Positions 1-13,699 of a DNA stretch of 60,000 nucleotides are shown here, piece after piece. The first letter of the stretch is position 1, and each line of letters starts with the position of its first letter. A program made the translations under genes and the position numbers. The stretch spans positions 6,746,994 to 6,806,993 of the forward strand of contig NC_135552.1 in the NCBI RefSeq assembly GCF_964340395.1. The letters run 5' to 3'. Source of the DNA: Glandiceps talaboti. Its lineage: Eukaryota; Hemichordata; Enteropneusta; Spengelidae. The notes under the pieces were generated by a model. That model made no database searches. It had not been told where the DNA came from and worked only from the letters and a program-made list of their open reading frames with translations.

Positions 1-184
1 ATAATTAATTTCCAAGCTTTACAAGACAGCACCAACATGTAAAAAGCAAATACATAGGGTTGGAATACTTTTGAAATATACTTTGATAGCATCTTGACAG
101 TAACAGGGGAAGAGCTTGAGACTGGGATATGTCCACCTCATGTGTGTGTGTGTGTGTGTGTGTGGGGGGGGGGGGGTCCCCGAG
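1..184. repeat. Remnant of a 4.7 kb tandem unit, internally deleted
   Basis: Positions 1-180 match 3214-3380 of the next unit (same 'caagctttacaagacagcac' stretch, same TG/G run). At about 184 the sequence jumps directly to the unit start ('tcaatattg'), skipping the roughly 1.5 kb that follows the G run in the full copies (3381-4895). This is therefore the tail of an upstream array member carrying a deletion. The array probably continues leftward out of the window. Confidence 0.85.
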
Positions 185-3100
185 TCAATATTGTCTAATT
201 ACAAAGTGACTCACAAAATGAAACAGAGTATGGTGTACGATTGCGTCATCAACAAAACTCGTGCCTTGATGTACAACACGTTAGTTTTCTAGTTACCTAA
301 ACTTTCTCCTTCAAAACGTCCACTTACACCAGGTCCTGCACTAGCTGCAACTGGGAAATGTGTCAGTTACTTATTGTATCTGTTATTTAGTCGTCAATAT
401 AATCGGCAGGTGGTGTACTGACATGAAATCCTATATTACTTGATCTTTTTTAATAACAAGAAAAAGTATTTCAATAACGCATTGTTCTGTTAAAAGCTAG
501 ATACAAAACTTTCTAATGAGATATAAACAGATAGAGGTGATATCATTGATTCCTTTCGTAAGTGCAAAAATGTTATTTTTTACGCTTGTCATAACCTCGA
601 CTAATATACGCACTAAAATTCACACACGACACGTAAACTGAGATACAACTTGGATAACAACCTACTTCACGTGACCTTTCTTAATAACAAGAAAACATTT
701 GTGAGTGGGTAAAAGGAGGAAACGTACTCGTCTGAACTTTCCCATAGTTCAATGATATGAGAGAAAGTACACTTTGAGAGATATTTATTGAGGGCATGTT
801 AAATCACTAATAAGGACGAAATTCCTTCCTTGTCTGTAGTTATAAATACGTAGTAAATTTTGAACCCGCGCGTGTTCCATTCTCAAAAAGTAAAAAATAA
901 AAAATAAAAAATTCCCGAACCAATCTTAGATCATTAACCTTTGATTCTACTGTGGACTTGGCCACATCAATGAACTGGGACAATTTCAATCCTTATTTCC
1001 TTGAATTCTTACGTTTCACTCGGCCGCTCGTGCTTCCGTTAACTTTATGAACGGATACACGGTTTCCGTCGTTTCGCTGGGGCGAAAAGTACTCATGTCA
1101 CCCTTCACAATGACATGCCTTGGTTTGTTTGGACGATGTTGCAAGTGACAAGTCTAATCTATGTGCTCTTTTATCTTAGTTTCACCGACAGTTTCTTGAA
1201 TGTCAACTTTGTTTCCCATTAAAATATGTCACGAACAGATTTCTCGCAATCCTACCAAGTCTTATCTGAGTGATTACGCTTTTAAGGCCCTATTAGTTTT
1301 CGAACTTTGTGACCTTAAATTATTTATTCACCCAATTTCAAGATGTTGTACTTTTAAAACATACCATGTTGAATAAATGAAAAGTCAACGTGTCCGAACT
1401 TGCTGGCCCGAAGTAATTACAGGGGGTACGGCCGGGTGAATTAGGGAGTGGGTCACTTTTTACAAATCGGTTCTGGAGAAAATGGGATAAGGGGAGGGTC
1501 ACATTATACTTTGACTTATTATATCATCTAATTTTGTATTAGTTGTATCGTTTTGGCATCCCATCGCGGTCACATCTGTTAGGGTTAGGGTTAGGGTTAG
1601 GGTTAGGCTACTGTAATATCAGATCACCATATCATTCTCTGACATTGCTTCTGAAAGCCATGTAGGTAATTAATTGCCAGTTTTGATGTGAGAAGAAAAG
1701 TGGGCGGATTTTCACACAAATTCATTATTGAGGGAAATAACTAATGCCTTTAAAGCTATCAACTTGGTGACAGCGGTGGGATTAAATTGATTAGTTTCCT
1801 TTGCCATGTCTGACAGCATTGAAACTACGTTTTGGAAAGGTTCAGGAGGCGGGTGTCATGTCCTAATGAAAGAAAGAAATTGAGGATGGGTCACTTCATA
1901 GCACGACGAAAATTAAAAAAAAAATAGAAGGGGGTCAAATTTTACAAAATAGCCCGGGTCTGATTTCTCTTGTCCTCCTCCTTGTAATTAGTGAAGGCGC
2001 GCTTATTTTGATTCTGGTATTGATCTGCATTTACGTTATGAGCTTGAGTGCTGAGGTTCAATCAATCTATAGGTCTACCATCCCGACCCCCCAAATTATA
2101 AACAGTCAGTTCCATTCAATTGTTCCTCCTCGATTCATCCCGACAATTTAGTTTCAACTGCGTATCGGCGATTCAATAATCATAACTTCACCTACTATAC
2201 TTTAATATTACTTTGTAACCTTTGTTTTATATAATTTGGAATTAGGAACACATCCCACTTCTTACAAGATTGAAAATCATGTCACAAAAAAGCAACTCTT
2301 AGAGAATTGAAATGTAGAGAAAGTCAAACACTTCTCACACCAAATACTCGGAACGGCCTACAAAAAAGTAACGTTATGGTATCTGTCTTGCCACAGCTTG
2401 AAATTGTTGACACCTACAATGCACAGCAGGAAACGAATCGACATAGATGAAAGAAAAATAGGTCTTTAACGCCTACATTTAGTCCCCACACCCACTCGTG
2501 ATTTCGGGACCCTGGCACCGCAAAAGACGGGGTCCAAAAGAAGTATTAATGAAGTATTGGGACAAAATAACAAATAACGAACATTGGGTGATATTCATTC
2601 TCTCAACAGTCTAAAATGCTACAAAATGACAGAGTAAAACAGCGACAGACTGGTAACAGGAAAATGAAAACGAATTCGCGAAATACAAGGCCTAAGCATC
2701 AGTAACCATGGCATATAGATAGTGATCGACTGAGGAAGAGATTACAAATTGGTTTAGGAAAACGATATCACATTTTACATATCAACTACGTACTAAATAA
2801 ATTGTGACATATTATTGTTAGTTGAAGTTGAAGGCTGTGAAAGTGACTTCCAGTTTGTATAGCGTATCACGTGATCCAGAACGAATATTTGAAGTGGTCA
2901 AAGATTGGAAATTGGACCGGTCCCACAGTTGATTTTAGTGAAACTAGGAGTCTTGTGGTTTGGATTTAAGCTACTGTTACACAAATACCTACTAACTCCA
3001 AAAATATGTTTTAGATGATTCCTGTAATAAATTTATACCAGAAATGCAGCCAATGAAAAGGAAATCGAATAAATGCCAAAGCAAGTATGACACCTGTAAG

Positions 3101-4895
3101 AATCAATACCATTATGATACTACTAAATCGGGCCGACAAAAAGTCACTGACCCCACTATCTGTAAAACCAATAACAGGCTGACCCTCCTATCAATTCAGA
3201 CATTTTTAGAAAATCATTTCCAAGCTTTACAAGACAGCACCAACATGTAAAAAGCAACTACATAGTGTTGAAATACTTTTGAAATATACTTTGATAGCAT
3301 CTTGACAGTAAGAGGGGAAGAGCTTGAGACTGGGATATGTCCACCTCATGTGTGTGTGTGTGTGGGGGGGGGGGTCCCCGAGGGGTCTCCCTCTAGAAGC
3401 CCGAGAGGATTTTTACTCTTAAAGCCAATATTTACTATAGGCTATTCAGACCCTTTCAAGAAATAACCTAATCCGTGTTTTACAAGACAGCACCATCAAG
3501 TATCAGAAACTATTCTTTTTTATAACTTACATAGGGTTGAAATATGTTCTTTAAAAGTTAAATGGCATCATGATATACATGTAGCAAAGGTCAGCATTTC
3601 TAATGGTAGTATCATTGGTAGGTTAGATTTGTAGTATAAGGCAATTTTGGACTATCTTGGCAAACATTTCATATCTTTAAAAGATTATCATCTCAAAGTA
3701 GAAGACGGTGAAAATATTTAAGAAAAGTGAAATAACATTATGACAGTAAAACGGTTGTTGGTGCATCTGATTGTTGGTTGAATGCATGTGTGACCTCTGG
3801 GTATGAAGGAGTCGTTGGGGGTTTCCCCCTGGCAGATCTGCATTTTTTTGCTTCTGTTAAGGCAATGTTTAGGTTCATAGCCTTTGAGGTCATATTTCCA
3901 AGATTCGAAAAGCCTACGCAAATATGTTTTAAATGAGTTTCCCATGTCACATAAAAATGGTCCCGCAACATTGGTATAGGGGCATTAATAGTGTATGTTT
4001 AGTAAAGTCACCGGTATGTAAGAGAACTGTCGCGGAAGAAATATCAATTCTGGTTTGCGAGATTGAACAAAGTGTGCATGCTGGTAAGTGTATATATGTG
4101 TATCAGCGCGTTACGAGGGATCGTGACTGGGATGGATGGAAGGGAACGTACGTCCGTATAGATTTAATACACTCATAATATCACGTTTCTTTACATAACA
4201 AGAGAGTTGATAAGGGCTGGCATAAGATCTGCATGAAGTTATTAATGTTAACTATCTGTATGTGGTGGTAGCGTCTTTGTCACCTAGATGTGTTTGGTAT
4301 GAGTCATACAAAAATAGAGCCTCTGGCATATAACAGCCACATATATACATACCAGAATTATAAAATTTCCGCAAATCAGAGATGTGGCACTGTAGTCTTT
4401 CTAACAAAGATAAAGTATATATGTGTGTGTGTGATATACTTAGTGTTGACTTATGAATAAGTATTTAATCTGACAGTAGTTACTGTATAGCAGGAAACTT
4501 GGAAATAAGAATTGTCATTTTCGGTGATTTACAAAGTAAAGCAAAGCATAGCGATGGCTGAATGCAATGCATTTTCTGACCTTTGACCGTGCGTGGTGAA
4601 ACATACTGTTAGTAGGTCAACATATCAAGGAGAATTCATAGAAGACCTGATGAGTTCTTAACTGGGATTCATGCAATCTATAATTATTATTACCTAACGA
4701 TAGTTCTAGGATCATACGGTCTTTTCTAGATCCATCCTCTCTTTACCTGAGGGGATGTTCTTGTTCGTGAGTGTCTTTTCGTGAGATGGTGTGACGTCAT
4801 GATCGTGGTTTAGTAACATAAACATCTGTCACCAATTGTATTAACATCACTATCGGAAAAAAAAAACAATTATATGATTAATTTAAAGTAATCAG
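185..4895. repeat. 4.7 kb tandem repeat unit, copy A
   Basis: First full unit of a direct tandem array, about 4,711 bp. It is nearly identical to 4896-9608 except in its first 400 bp. It contains a TTAGGG tract (1579-1607), a TG/G homopolymer tract near 3350-3374 and no convincing gene. The small open frames at 3044-3250, 3718-3971 and 3933-4178 repeat in copy B only because the DNA is duplicated; they show no recognisable domain, no codon-level conservation signal and no splice context. It could be a macrosatellite or a recent segmental amplification; assembly duplication cannot be excluded. Confidence 0.9.
1579..1607 (+). repeat. Interstitial TTAGGG tract in copy A
   Basis: Four complete TTAGGG hexamers plus a partial fifth, embedded in unrelated sequence. 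TTAGGG is the telomere repeat of vertebrates and most other metazoans. It is too short to be a functional telomere and lies inside the repeating unit. Confidence 0.9.
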
Positions 4896-7800
4896 TCAAT
4901 ATTGTCTAATTACAAAGTGACTCACAAAATGAAACAGAGTATGGTGTACGATTGCGTCATCAACAAAACTCGTGCCTTGATGTACAACACGTTAGTTTTC
5001 TAGTTACCTAAACTTTCTCCTTCAAAACGTCCACTTACACCAGGTCCTGCACTAGCTGCAACTGGGAAATGTGTCAGTTACTTATTGTATCTGTTATTTA
5101 GTCGTCAATATAATCGATAGGTGGTGTACTGACATTAAATCCTATGTTACTTGATCTTTTTTAATAATAAGAAAAAGTATTTCAATAACGCATTGTTCTC
5201 AGTTAAAAGCTAGATACAACACTTTCTAATGAGATATAAACAGATAGAGGTGATATCATTGATTCCTTTCGTAAGCGCAAAAAACCCCCTATTTTTTACG
5301 CTTGTCATAACCTCGACTAATATACGCACTAAAATTCATACACGACACGTAAACTGAGATACAACTTGGATAACAACCTACTTCACGTGACCTTTCTTAA
5401 TAACAAGAAAACATTTGTGAGTGGGTAAAAGGAGGAAACGTACTCGTCTGAACTTTCCCATAGTTCAATGATATGAGAGAAAGTACACTTTGAGAGATAT
5501 TTATTGAGGGCATGTTAAATCACTAATAAGGACGAAATTCCTTCCTTGTCTGTAGTTATAAATACGTAGTAAATTTTGAACCCGCGCGTGTTCCATTCTC
5601 AAAAAGTAAAAAATAAAAAATAAAAAATTCCCGAACCAATCTTAGATCATTAACCTTTGATTCTACTGTGGACTTGGCCACATCAATGAACTGGGACAAT
5701 TTCAATCCTTATTTCCTTGAATTCTTACGTTTCACTCGGCCGCTCGTGCTTCCGTTAACTTTATGAACGGATACACGGTTTCCGTCGTTTCGCTGGGGCG
5801 AAAAGTACTCATGTCACCCTTCACAATGACATGCCTTGGTTTGTTTGGACGATGTTGCAAGTGACAAGTCTAATCTATGTGCTCTTTTATCTTAGTTTCA
5901 CCGACAGTTTCTTGAATGTCAACTTTGTTTCCCATTAAAATATGTCACGAACAGATTTCTCGCAATCCTACCAAGTCTTATCTGAGTGATTACGCTTTTA
6001 AGGCCCTATTAGTTTTCGAACTTTGTGACCTTAAATTATTTATTCACCCAATTTCAAGATGTTGTACTTTTAAAACATACCATGTTGAATAAATGAAAAG
6101 TCAACGTGTCCGAACTTGCTGGCCCGAAGTAATTACAGGGGGTACGGCCGGGTGAATTAGGGAGTGGGTCACTTTTTACAAATCGGTTCTGGAGAAAATG
6201 GGATAAGGGGAGGGTCACATTATACTTTGACTTATTATATCATCTAATTTTGTATTAGTTGTATCGTTTTGGCATCCCATCGCGGTCACATCTGTTAGGG
6301 TTAGGGTTAGGGTTAGGGTTAGGCTACTGTAATATCAGATCACCATATCATTCTCTGACATTGCTTCTGAAAGCCATGTAGGTAATTAATTGCCAGTTTT
6401 GATGTGAGAAGAAAAGTGGGCGGATTTTCACACAAATTCATTATTGAGGGAAATAACTAATGCCTTTAAAGCTATCAACTTGGTGACAGCGGTGGGATTA
6501 AATTGATTAGTTTCCTTTGCCATGTCTGACAGCATTGAAACTACGTTTTGGAAAGGTTCAGGAGGCGGGTGTCATGTCCTAATGAAAGAAAGAAATTGAG
6601 GATGGGTCACTTCATAGCACGACGAAAATTAAAAAAAAAATAGAAGGGGGTCAAATTTTACAAAATAGCCCGGGTCTGATTTCTCTTGTCCTCCTCCTTG
6701 TAATTAGTGAAGGCGCGCTTATTTTGATTCTGGTATTGATCTGCATTTACGTTATGAGCTTGAGTGCTGAGGTTCAATCAATCTATAGGTCTACCATCCC
6801 GACCCCCCAAATTATAAACAGTCAGTTCCATTCAATTGTTCCTCCTCGATTCATCCCGACAATTTAGTTTCAACTGCGTATCGGCGATTCAATAATCATA
6901 ACTTCACCTACTATACTTTAATATTACTTTGTAACCTTTGTTTTATATAATTTGGAATTAGGAACACATCCCACTTCTTACAAGATTGAAAATCATGTCA
7001 CAAAAAAGCAACTCTTAGAGAATTGAAATGTAGAGAAAGTCAAACACTTCTCACACCAAATACTCGGAACGGCCTACAAAAAAGTAACGTTATGGTATCT
7101 GTCTTGCCACAGCTTGAAATTGTTGACACCTACAATGCACAGCAGGAAACGAATCGACATAGATGAAAGAAAAATAGGTCTTTAACGCCTACATTTAGTC
7201 CCCACACCCACTCGTGATTTCGGGACCCTGGCACCGCAAAAGACGGGGTCCAAAAGAAGTATTAATGAAGTATTGGGACAAAATAACAAATAACGAACAT
7301 TGGGTGATATTCATTCTCTCAACAGTCTAAAATGCTACAAAATGACAGAGTAAAACAGCGACAGACTGGTAACAGGAAAATGAAAACGAATTCGCGAAAT
7401 ACAAGGCCTAAGCATCAGTAACCATGGCATATAGATAGTGATCGACTGAGGAAGAGATTACAAATTGGTTTAGGAAAACGATATCACATTTTACATATCA
7501 ACTACGTACTAAATAAATTGTGACATATTATTGTTAGTTGAAGTTGAAGGCTGTGAAAGTGACTTCCAGTTTGTATAGCGTATCATGTGATCCAGAACGA
7601 ATATTTGAAGTGGTCAAAGATTGGAAATTGGACCGGTCCCACAGTTGATTTTAGTGAAACTAGGAGTCTTGTGGTTTGGATTTAAGCTACTGTTACACAA
7701 ATACCTACTAACTCCAAAAATATGTTTTAGATGATTCCTGTAATAAATTTATACCAGAAATGCAGCCAATGAAAAGGAAATCGAATAAATGCCAAAGCAA

Positions 7801-9608
7801 GTATGACACCTGTAAGAATCAATACCATTATGATACTACTAAATCGGGCCGACAAAAAGTCACTGACCCCACTATCTGTAAAACCAATAACAGGCTGACC
7901 CTCCTATCAATTCAGACATTTTTAGAAAATCATTTCCAAGCTTTACAAGACAGCACCAACATGTAAAAAGCAACTACATAGTGTTGAAATACTTTTGAAA
8001 TATACTTTGATAGCATCTTGACAGTAAGAGGGGAAGAGCTTGAGACTGGGATATGTCCACCTCATGTGTGTGTGTGTGGGGGGGGGGGGTCCCCGAGGGG
8101 TCTCCCTCTAGAAGCCCGAGAGGATTTTTACTCTTAAAGCCAATATTTACTATAGGCTATTCAGACCCTTTCAAGAAATAACCTAATCCGTGTTTTACAA
8201 GACAGCACCATCAAGTATCAGAAACTATTCTTTTTTATAACTTACATAGGGTTGAAATATGTTCTTTAAAAGTTAAATGGCATCATGATATACATGTAGC
8301 AAAGGTCAGCATTTCTAATGGTAGTATCATTGGTAGGTTAGATTTGTAGTATAAGGCAATTTTGGACTATCTTGGCAAACATTTCATATCTTTAAAAGAT
8401 TATCATCTCAAAGTAGAAGACGGTGAAAATATTTAAGAAAAGTGAAATAACATTATGACAGTAAAACGGTTGTTGGTGCATCTGATTGTTGGTTGAATGC
8501 ATGTGTGACCTCTGGGTATGAAGGAGTCGTTGGGGGTTTCCCCCTGGCAGATCTGCATTTTTTTGCTTCTGTTAAGGCAATGTTTAGGTTCATAGCCTTT
8601 GAGGTCATATTTCCAAGATTCGAAAAGCCTACGCAAATATGTTTTAAATGAGTTTCCCATGTCACATAAAAATGGTCCCGCAACATTGGTATAGGGGCAT
8701 TAATAGTGTATGTTTAGTAAAGTCACCGGTATGTAAGAGAACTGTCGCGGAAGAAATATCAATTCTGGTTTGCGAGATTGAACAAAGTGTGCATGCTGGT
8801 AAGTGTATATATGTGTATCAGCGCGTTACGAGGGATCGTGACTGGGATGGATGGAAGGGAACGTACGTCCGTATAGATTTAATACACTCATAATATCACG
8901 TTTCTTTACATAACAAGAGAGTTGATAAGGGCTGGCATAAGATCTGCATGAAGTTATTAATGTTAACTATCTGTATGTGGTGGTAGCGTCTTTGTCACCT
9001 AGATGTGTTTGGTATGAGTCATACAAAAATAGAGCCTCTGGCATATAACAGCCACATATATACATACCAGAATTATAAAATTTCCGCAAATCAGAGATGT
9101 GGCACTGTAGTCTTTCTAACAAAGATAAAGTATATATGTGTGTGTGTGATATACTTAGTGTTGACTTATGAATAAGTATTTAATCTGACAGTAGTTACTG
9201 TATAGCAGGAAACTTGGAAATAAGAATTGTCATTTTCGGTGATTTACAAAGTAAAGCAAAGCATAGCGATGGCTGAATGCAATGCATTTTCTGACCTTTG
9301 ACCGTGCGTGGTGAAACATACTGTTAGTAGGTCAACATATCAAGGAGAATTCATAGAAGACCTGATGAGTTCTTAACTGGGATTCATGCAATCTATAATT
9401 ATTATTACCTAACGATAGTTCTAGGATCATACGGTCTTTTCTAGATCCATCCTCTCTTTACCTGAGGGGATGTTCTTGTTCGTGAGTGTCTTTTCGTGAG
9501 ATGGTGTGACGTCATGATCGTGGTTTAGTAACATAAACATGTCACCAATTGTATTAACATCACTATCGGAAAAAAAAAACAATTATATGATTAATTTAAA
9601 GTAATCAG
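4896..9608. repeat. 4.7 kb tandem repeat unit, copy B (mosaic)
   Basis: Second full unit, about 4,713 bp. Its first 445 bp carry the variants of copy C (for example 'cgataggtgg', a run of C near 5284, 'attcatacac'), whereas from about 5366 onward it carries the variants of copy A ('caacttggat', 'cctacttcac'). The switch lies between 5340 and 5366. No supportable gene was seen. Confidence 0.9.
6295..6323 (+). repeat. Interstitial TTAGGG tract in copy B
   Basis: Four full hexamers plus a partial one, at the position equivalent to the tract in copy A, with the same flanks ('cacatctg' and 'ctactgtaat'). Confidence 0.9.
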
Positions 9609-11721
9609 TCAATATTGTCTAATTACAAAGTGACTCACAAAATGAAACAGAGTATGGTGTACGATTGCGTCATCAACAAAACTCGTGCCTTGATGTACAA
9701 CACGTTAGTTTTCTAGTTACCTAAACTTTCTCCTTCAAAACGTCCACTTACACCAGGTCCTGCACTAGCTGCAACTGGGAAATGTGTCAGTTACTTATTG
9801 TATCTGTTATTTAGTCGTCAATATAATCGATAGGTGGTGTACTGACATTAAATCCTATGTTACTTGATCTTTTTTAATAATAAGAAAAAGTATTTCAATA
9901 ACGCATTGTTCTCAGTTAAAAGCTAGATACAACACTTTCTAATGAGATATAAACAGATAGAGGTGATATCATTGATTCCTTTCGTAAGCGCAAAAAACCC
10001 CCTATTTTTTACGCTTGTCATAACCTCGACTAATATACGCACTAAAATTCATACACGACACGTAAACTGAGATACAACTGGGATAACAACTTACCTCACG
10101 TGACCCTTCTTAATAACAAGAAAAGCATTTGTGTGTGGGTAAAAGGAGGAAACGTACTCGTTTGAACTTTCCCATAGTTCAATGATATGAGAGAAAGTAC
10201 ACTTTGAGAGATATTTATTGAGGGCATGTTAAATCACTGATAAGGACGAAATTCCTTCCTTGTCTGTAGTTATAAATACGTAGTAAATTTTGAACCCGCG
10301 CGTGTTCCATTCTCAAAAAGTAAAAAATAAAAAATAAAAAATTCCCGAACCAATCTTAGATCATTAACCTTTGATTCTACTGTGGACTTGGCCACATCAA
10401 TGAACTGGGACAATTTCAATCCTTATTTCCTTGAATTCTTACGTTTCACTCGGCCGCTCGTGCTTCCGTTAACTTTATGAACGGATACAGTTTCCGTCGT
10501 TTCGCTGGGGCGAAAAGTACTCATGTCACCCTTCACAATGACATGCCTTGGTTTGTTTGGACGATGTTGCAAGTGACAAGTCTAATCTATGTGCTCTTTT
10601 ATCTTAGTTTCATCGACAGTTTGTTGAATGTCAACTTTGATTCCCATTAAAATATGTCACGAACAGATTTCTCGCAATCCTACCAAGTCTCATCTGAGTG
10701 ATTGTCCAGTGCTTTTAAGGCCCTATTAGTTTTCGAACTTTGTGACCTTAAATTATTTATTCACCCAATTTCAAGATGTTGTACTTTTAAAACATACCAT
10801 GTTGAATAAATGAAAAGTCAACGTGTCCGAACTTGCTGGTTAGGGAACCCTAAGTAATTACAGGGGGTACGGCCGGGTGAATTAGGGAGTGGGTCACGTT
10901 TTACAAATCGGTTCTGGAGAAAATGGGATAAGGGGAGGGTCACATTATACTTTCACTTATTATATCATCTAATTTTGTATTAGTTGTATCGTTTTGGCAT
11001 CCCATCGCGGCCACATCTGTTAGGGTTAGGGTTTTTTATAATTAGAATTAGAGGATTTAAGAACACAATCCCACTTCTTACAAGATTGAAAATCATGTCA
11101 CAAAAAAGAAACTCTTAGAGAATTGAAATATAGAGAAAGTCAAACACTTCTCACACCAAATACTCGGAACGGCCTACAAAAAAGTAACGTTATCATATCT
11201 GTCATCCCACAGCTTGAAATTGTTGACAGTCACGTACAATTCACGGGAGACGAATCGACATAGATGAAAGAAAAATATGTCTTTAACGCCTACATTTAGT
11301 CCTCACACCCACTCGTGATTTCGGGACCCTGGCACCGCAAAACACGGGGTCCAAAAGAAGTATTGATGAAGTATTGGGACAAAATAACAAATAACGAACA
11401 TTGGGTGATATTCATTCCCTCAACAGTCTAAAATGCTACAAAATGACAGAGTAAAACAGCGACAGACTGGTAACAGAAAAATGAAAATGAATTCGCGAAA
11501 TACAAGGCCTAAGCATCAGTAACCATGTCATATAGATAGTGATCGACTGAGGAAGAGATGACAAATTGGTTTAGGAAGACGATGTCACATTTTACATATC
11601 AACTACATACTAAATAAAGTGTAACATATTATTGTTAGTTTAAGTTGAAGGCTGTGAAAGTGACTACCAGTTTGTATAACGTTTTATCACAGTGAAAGCA
11701 CATGATCCCGGACGAATATTT
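9609..11721. repeat. 4.7 kb tandem repeat unit, copy C (diverged, truncated)
   Basis: Third unit. It is identical or nearly so to copy B up to about 10,060, then carries scattered substitutions and small indels. An internal deletion of about 635 bp joins two TTAGGG hexamers (11020-11031) directly to sequence equivalent to about 6943 of copy B. Similarity ends near 11,720 inside 'gacgaatatttg', after which the sequence is unrelated. It forms the right edge of the array. Confidence 0.85.
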
Positions 11722-12140
11722 GCAATGAAGACGATTCCACACACACACACACACATTTAATTTTGATAGTATTTGATCGATTTTAATCCAGTGACACCAA
11801 ACATAGAATATTTTTTTTAAATATGATTACAAATAGTGAAGTGAAGCTTCAATATCCTCAATCATTCGAAGTTCAATCTGAGTAACATCAGCTTGAGTTA
11901 ACTTCAAGTGATGTGACGATTGTGAAAGAAAATGTTAAGTACTGTCTGGGTGTACAATATGTTTTGATGACTAGCTGAGTGTTGGTCTTCATAAATTTTA
12001 TTTCTGTTCAGAAAATTGAAATGAAAATATTTGCAATGAAGACGATTCGACCCACATATGCATTTAATGTTGAAAGTAATTGATCGATTTTAATCCAGTG
12101 ACACCAAACATAGAATATTTAAAAAAAAAAATTACAAATA
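11715..12140. repeat. Pair of direct repeats of about 115 bp at the array edge
   Basis: 11715-11835 and 12026-12140 share 'aatatttgcaatgaagacg' and 'gatcgattttaatccagtg' and the same A/T-run tail ending 'attacaaata'. They are about 310 bp apart, and the first has gained a CA run. No coding content was seen. The stretch 12141-13200 after it holds only homopolymer-rich non-coding sequence. Confidence 0.75.
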
Positions 12141-13284
12141 TTGTAAAAAATGTCTCAGGAAAAGTTTTTTTTTTAAATTCTCGAAATTTATGCTAAAGCT
12201 GAATTTACAAATTTTCTACATCAATGATAGCAGTCAACATGAGATAGAAATAATGAAAGAAAGTCCTATGTGTTTTACACTGAAAGTATAGCTATAAAGT
12301 TTGAACACTTTCGGGGGGGGGGTATTTTCCTTCACAGTGTTGTGTATATTTCTGTTCCACCCCGGTCAAATTAATGAATACAAGTAGCCCCTCCCTGGTA
12401 TTGCTAGTCTTTTCTCATGACCCCCCTCCCCCCCCCCACACACACACACTAAACAAACATCACAGTACAGTACATTACGTTAACAATTTGAAATAGACAA
12501 GTTGGATGTCAGACCATTCAATATCACAATATGGATTATGTTGCACATGCCATTCAATATAACACAATCAATGGATTATTGTCAGTGATGACATTTACTT
12601 TCACTACTCTCTGGTCTCATTGAACTATCAGTATTTTACACTCATTTCTCTCAAAAAACTGTCGCTTTCGTACACAACGTCCATTGCTATATTTTTAGTG
12701 TTTTATGGACTATCTCATGTAAGGTGACTGGCGTCGCACATAACCTGTAACGCGGCAAAATCGTTCATCAATAGTAACATAGTCTTTCAGAATAATTCTG
12801 TAACTACGACAACTAAAGTCTGGATACAGTTTTATTTTATTTTTAGAATAATTCTTACATTGAATTTGACTTCGTCAACATATCCTATCCATTCTGATAG
12901 TTATTCTCATTTGTTCAGTTCAGTGATTGCTCGTGACATCCGGCCAAGGTCATAGCCTCAAGGCGATGGCATCTTGGACAGTCTATCTTTCTAAAGTGAA
13001 TATGTTCCTTTCAATGTGAATTCGTCACATATGTTATAACTTTTAGTCTCCACGTTTTAAACACCAGTATGTGAATGACATTGTCAACAAGTTACCTACA
13101 TGACGAGAACACCAACTGCGTTCATAATAAACTCTGACGAACATTAGATTTACAGTATATGTTCAGGTAACAGATGCATGATTGATTTGTTTATTTGATA
13201 AATTACATACTTTTCTGACCGAATTCGAATGATCTTTCAAATCTCTCGCGTATTGTGGCCAACACACAGATAGCCTTCACGCGG

Positions 13285-13440
13285 ATGTATGTATGTATGT
13301 ATGTATGTATGTATGTATGTATGTATGTATGTATGTATGTATGTATGTATGTATGTATGTATGCCTGCCTGCCTGTGTCTGTCTGTCTATACCTCTGTGT
13401 GCGTGTCTTCCTAACTGCCTGTCCATCCATCCATCCATCC

Positions 13441-13494
<54 letters not shown>

Positions 13495-13661
13495 TTGTGT
13501 ACGCTATGTATGTATGTATGTATGTATGTATGTATGTATGTATGTATGTATGTATGTATGTATGTTGGTATGTACGCACGTACCTACGTACGTACGTATG
13601 GTTGTGTGTGTGTGTGTTTGTTTGTTTGTTTGTTTGTTTGTTTGTTTGTTTGTTTGTTTGA
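13285..13661. repeat. Compound microsatellite block (GTAT, GTCT, TTTG)
   Basis: Successive tracts: (GTAT)n at 13285-13363, short GCCT/CATC runs, (GTCT)n at about 13440-13490, (GTAT)n at 13506-13565 and (TTTG)n at about 13616-13660. The long frames through it on both strands (Tyr-Val-Cys-Met type repeats, Thr-Tyr-Ile-His type repeats) are translation artefacts of tetranucleotide repeats. Confidence 0.95.
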
Positions 13662-13699
13662 TAATACTAAATCATGCCATACTGTAGTTAGTGTCATTT

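Noticed and set aside
1579-1607. True chromosome end
   Set aside because: Only four to five hexamers, internal to a tandem unit, with non-telomeric sequence on both sides.
3044-4178. Open frames repeated exactly at 7760-8893
   Set aside because: Identity follows from the 4.7 kb DNA duplication. Copy C lacks the region, and no codon bias, domain or splice signal supports a gene.
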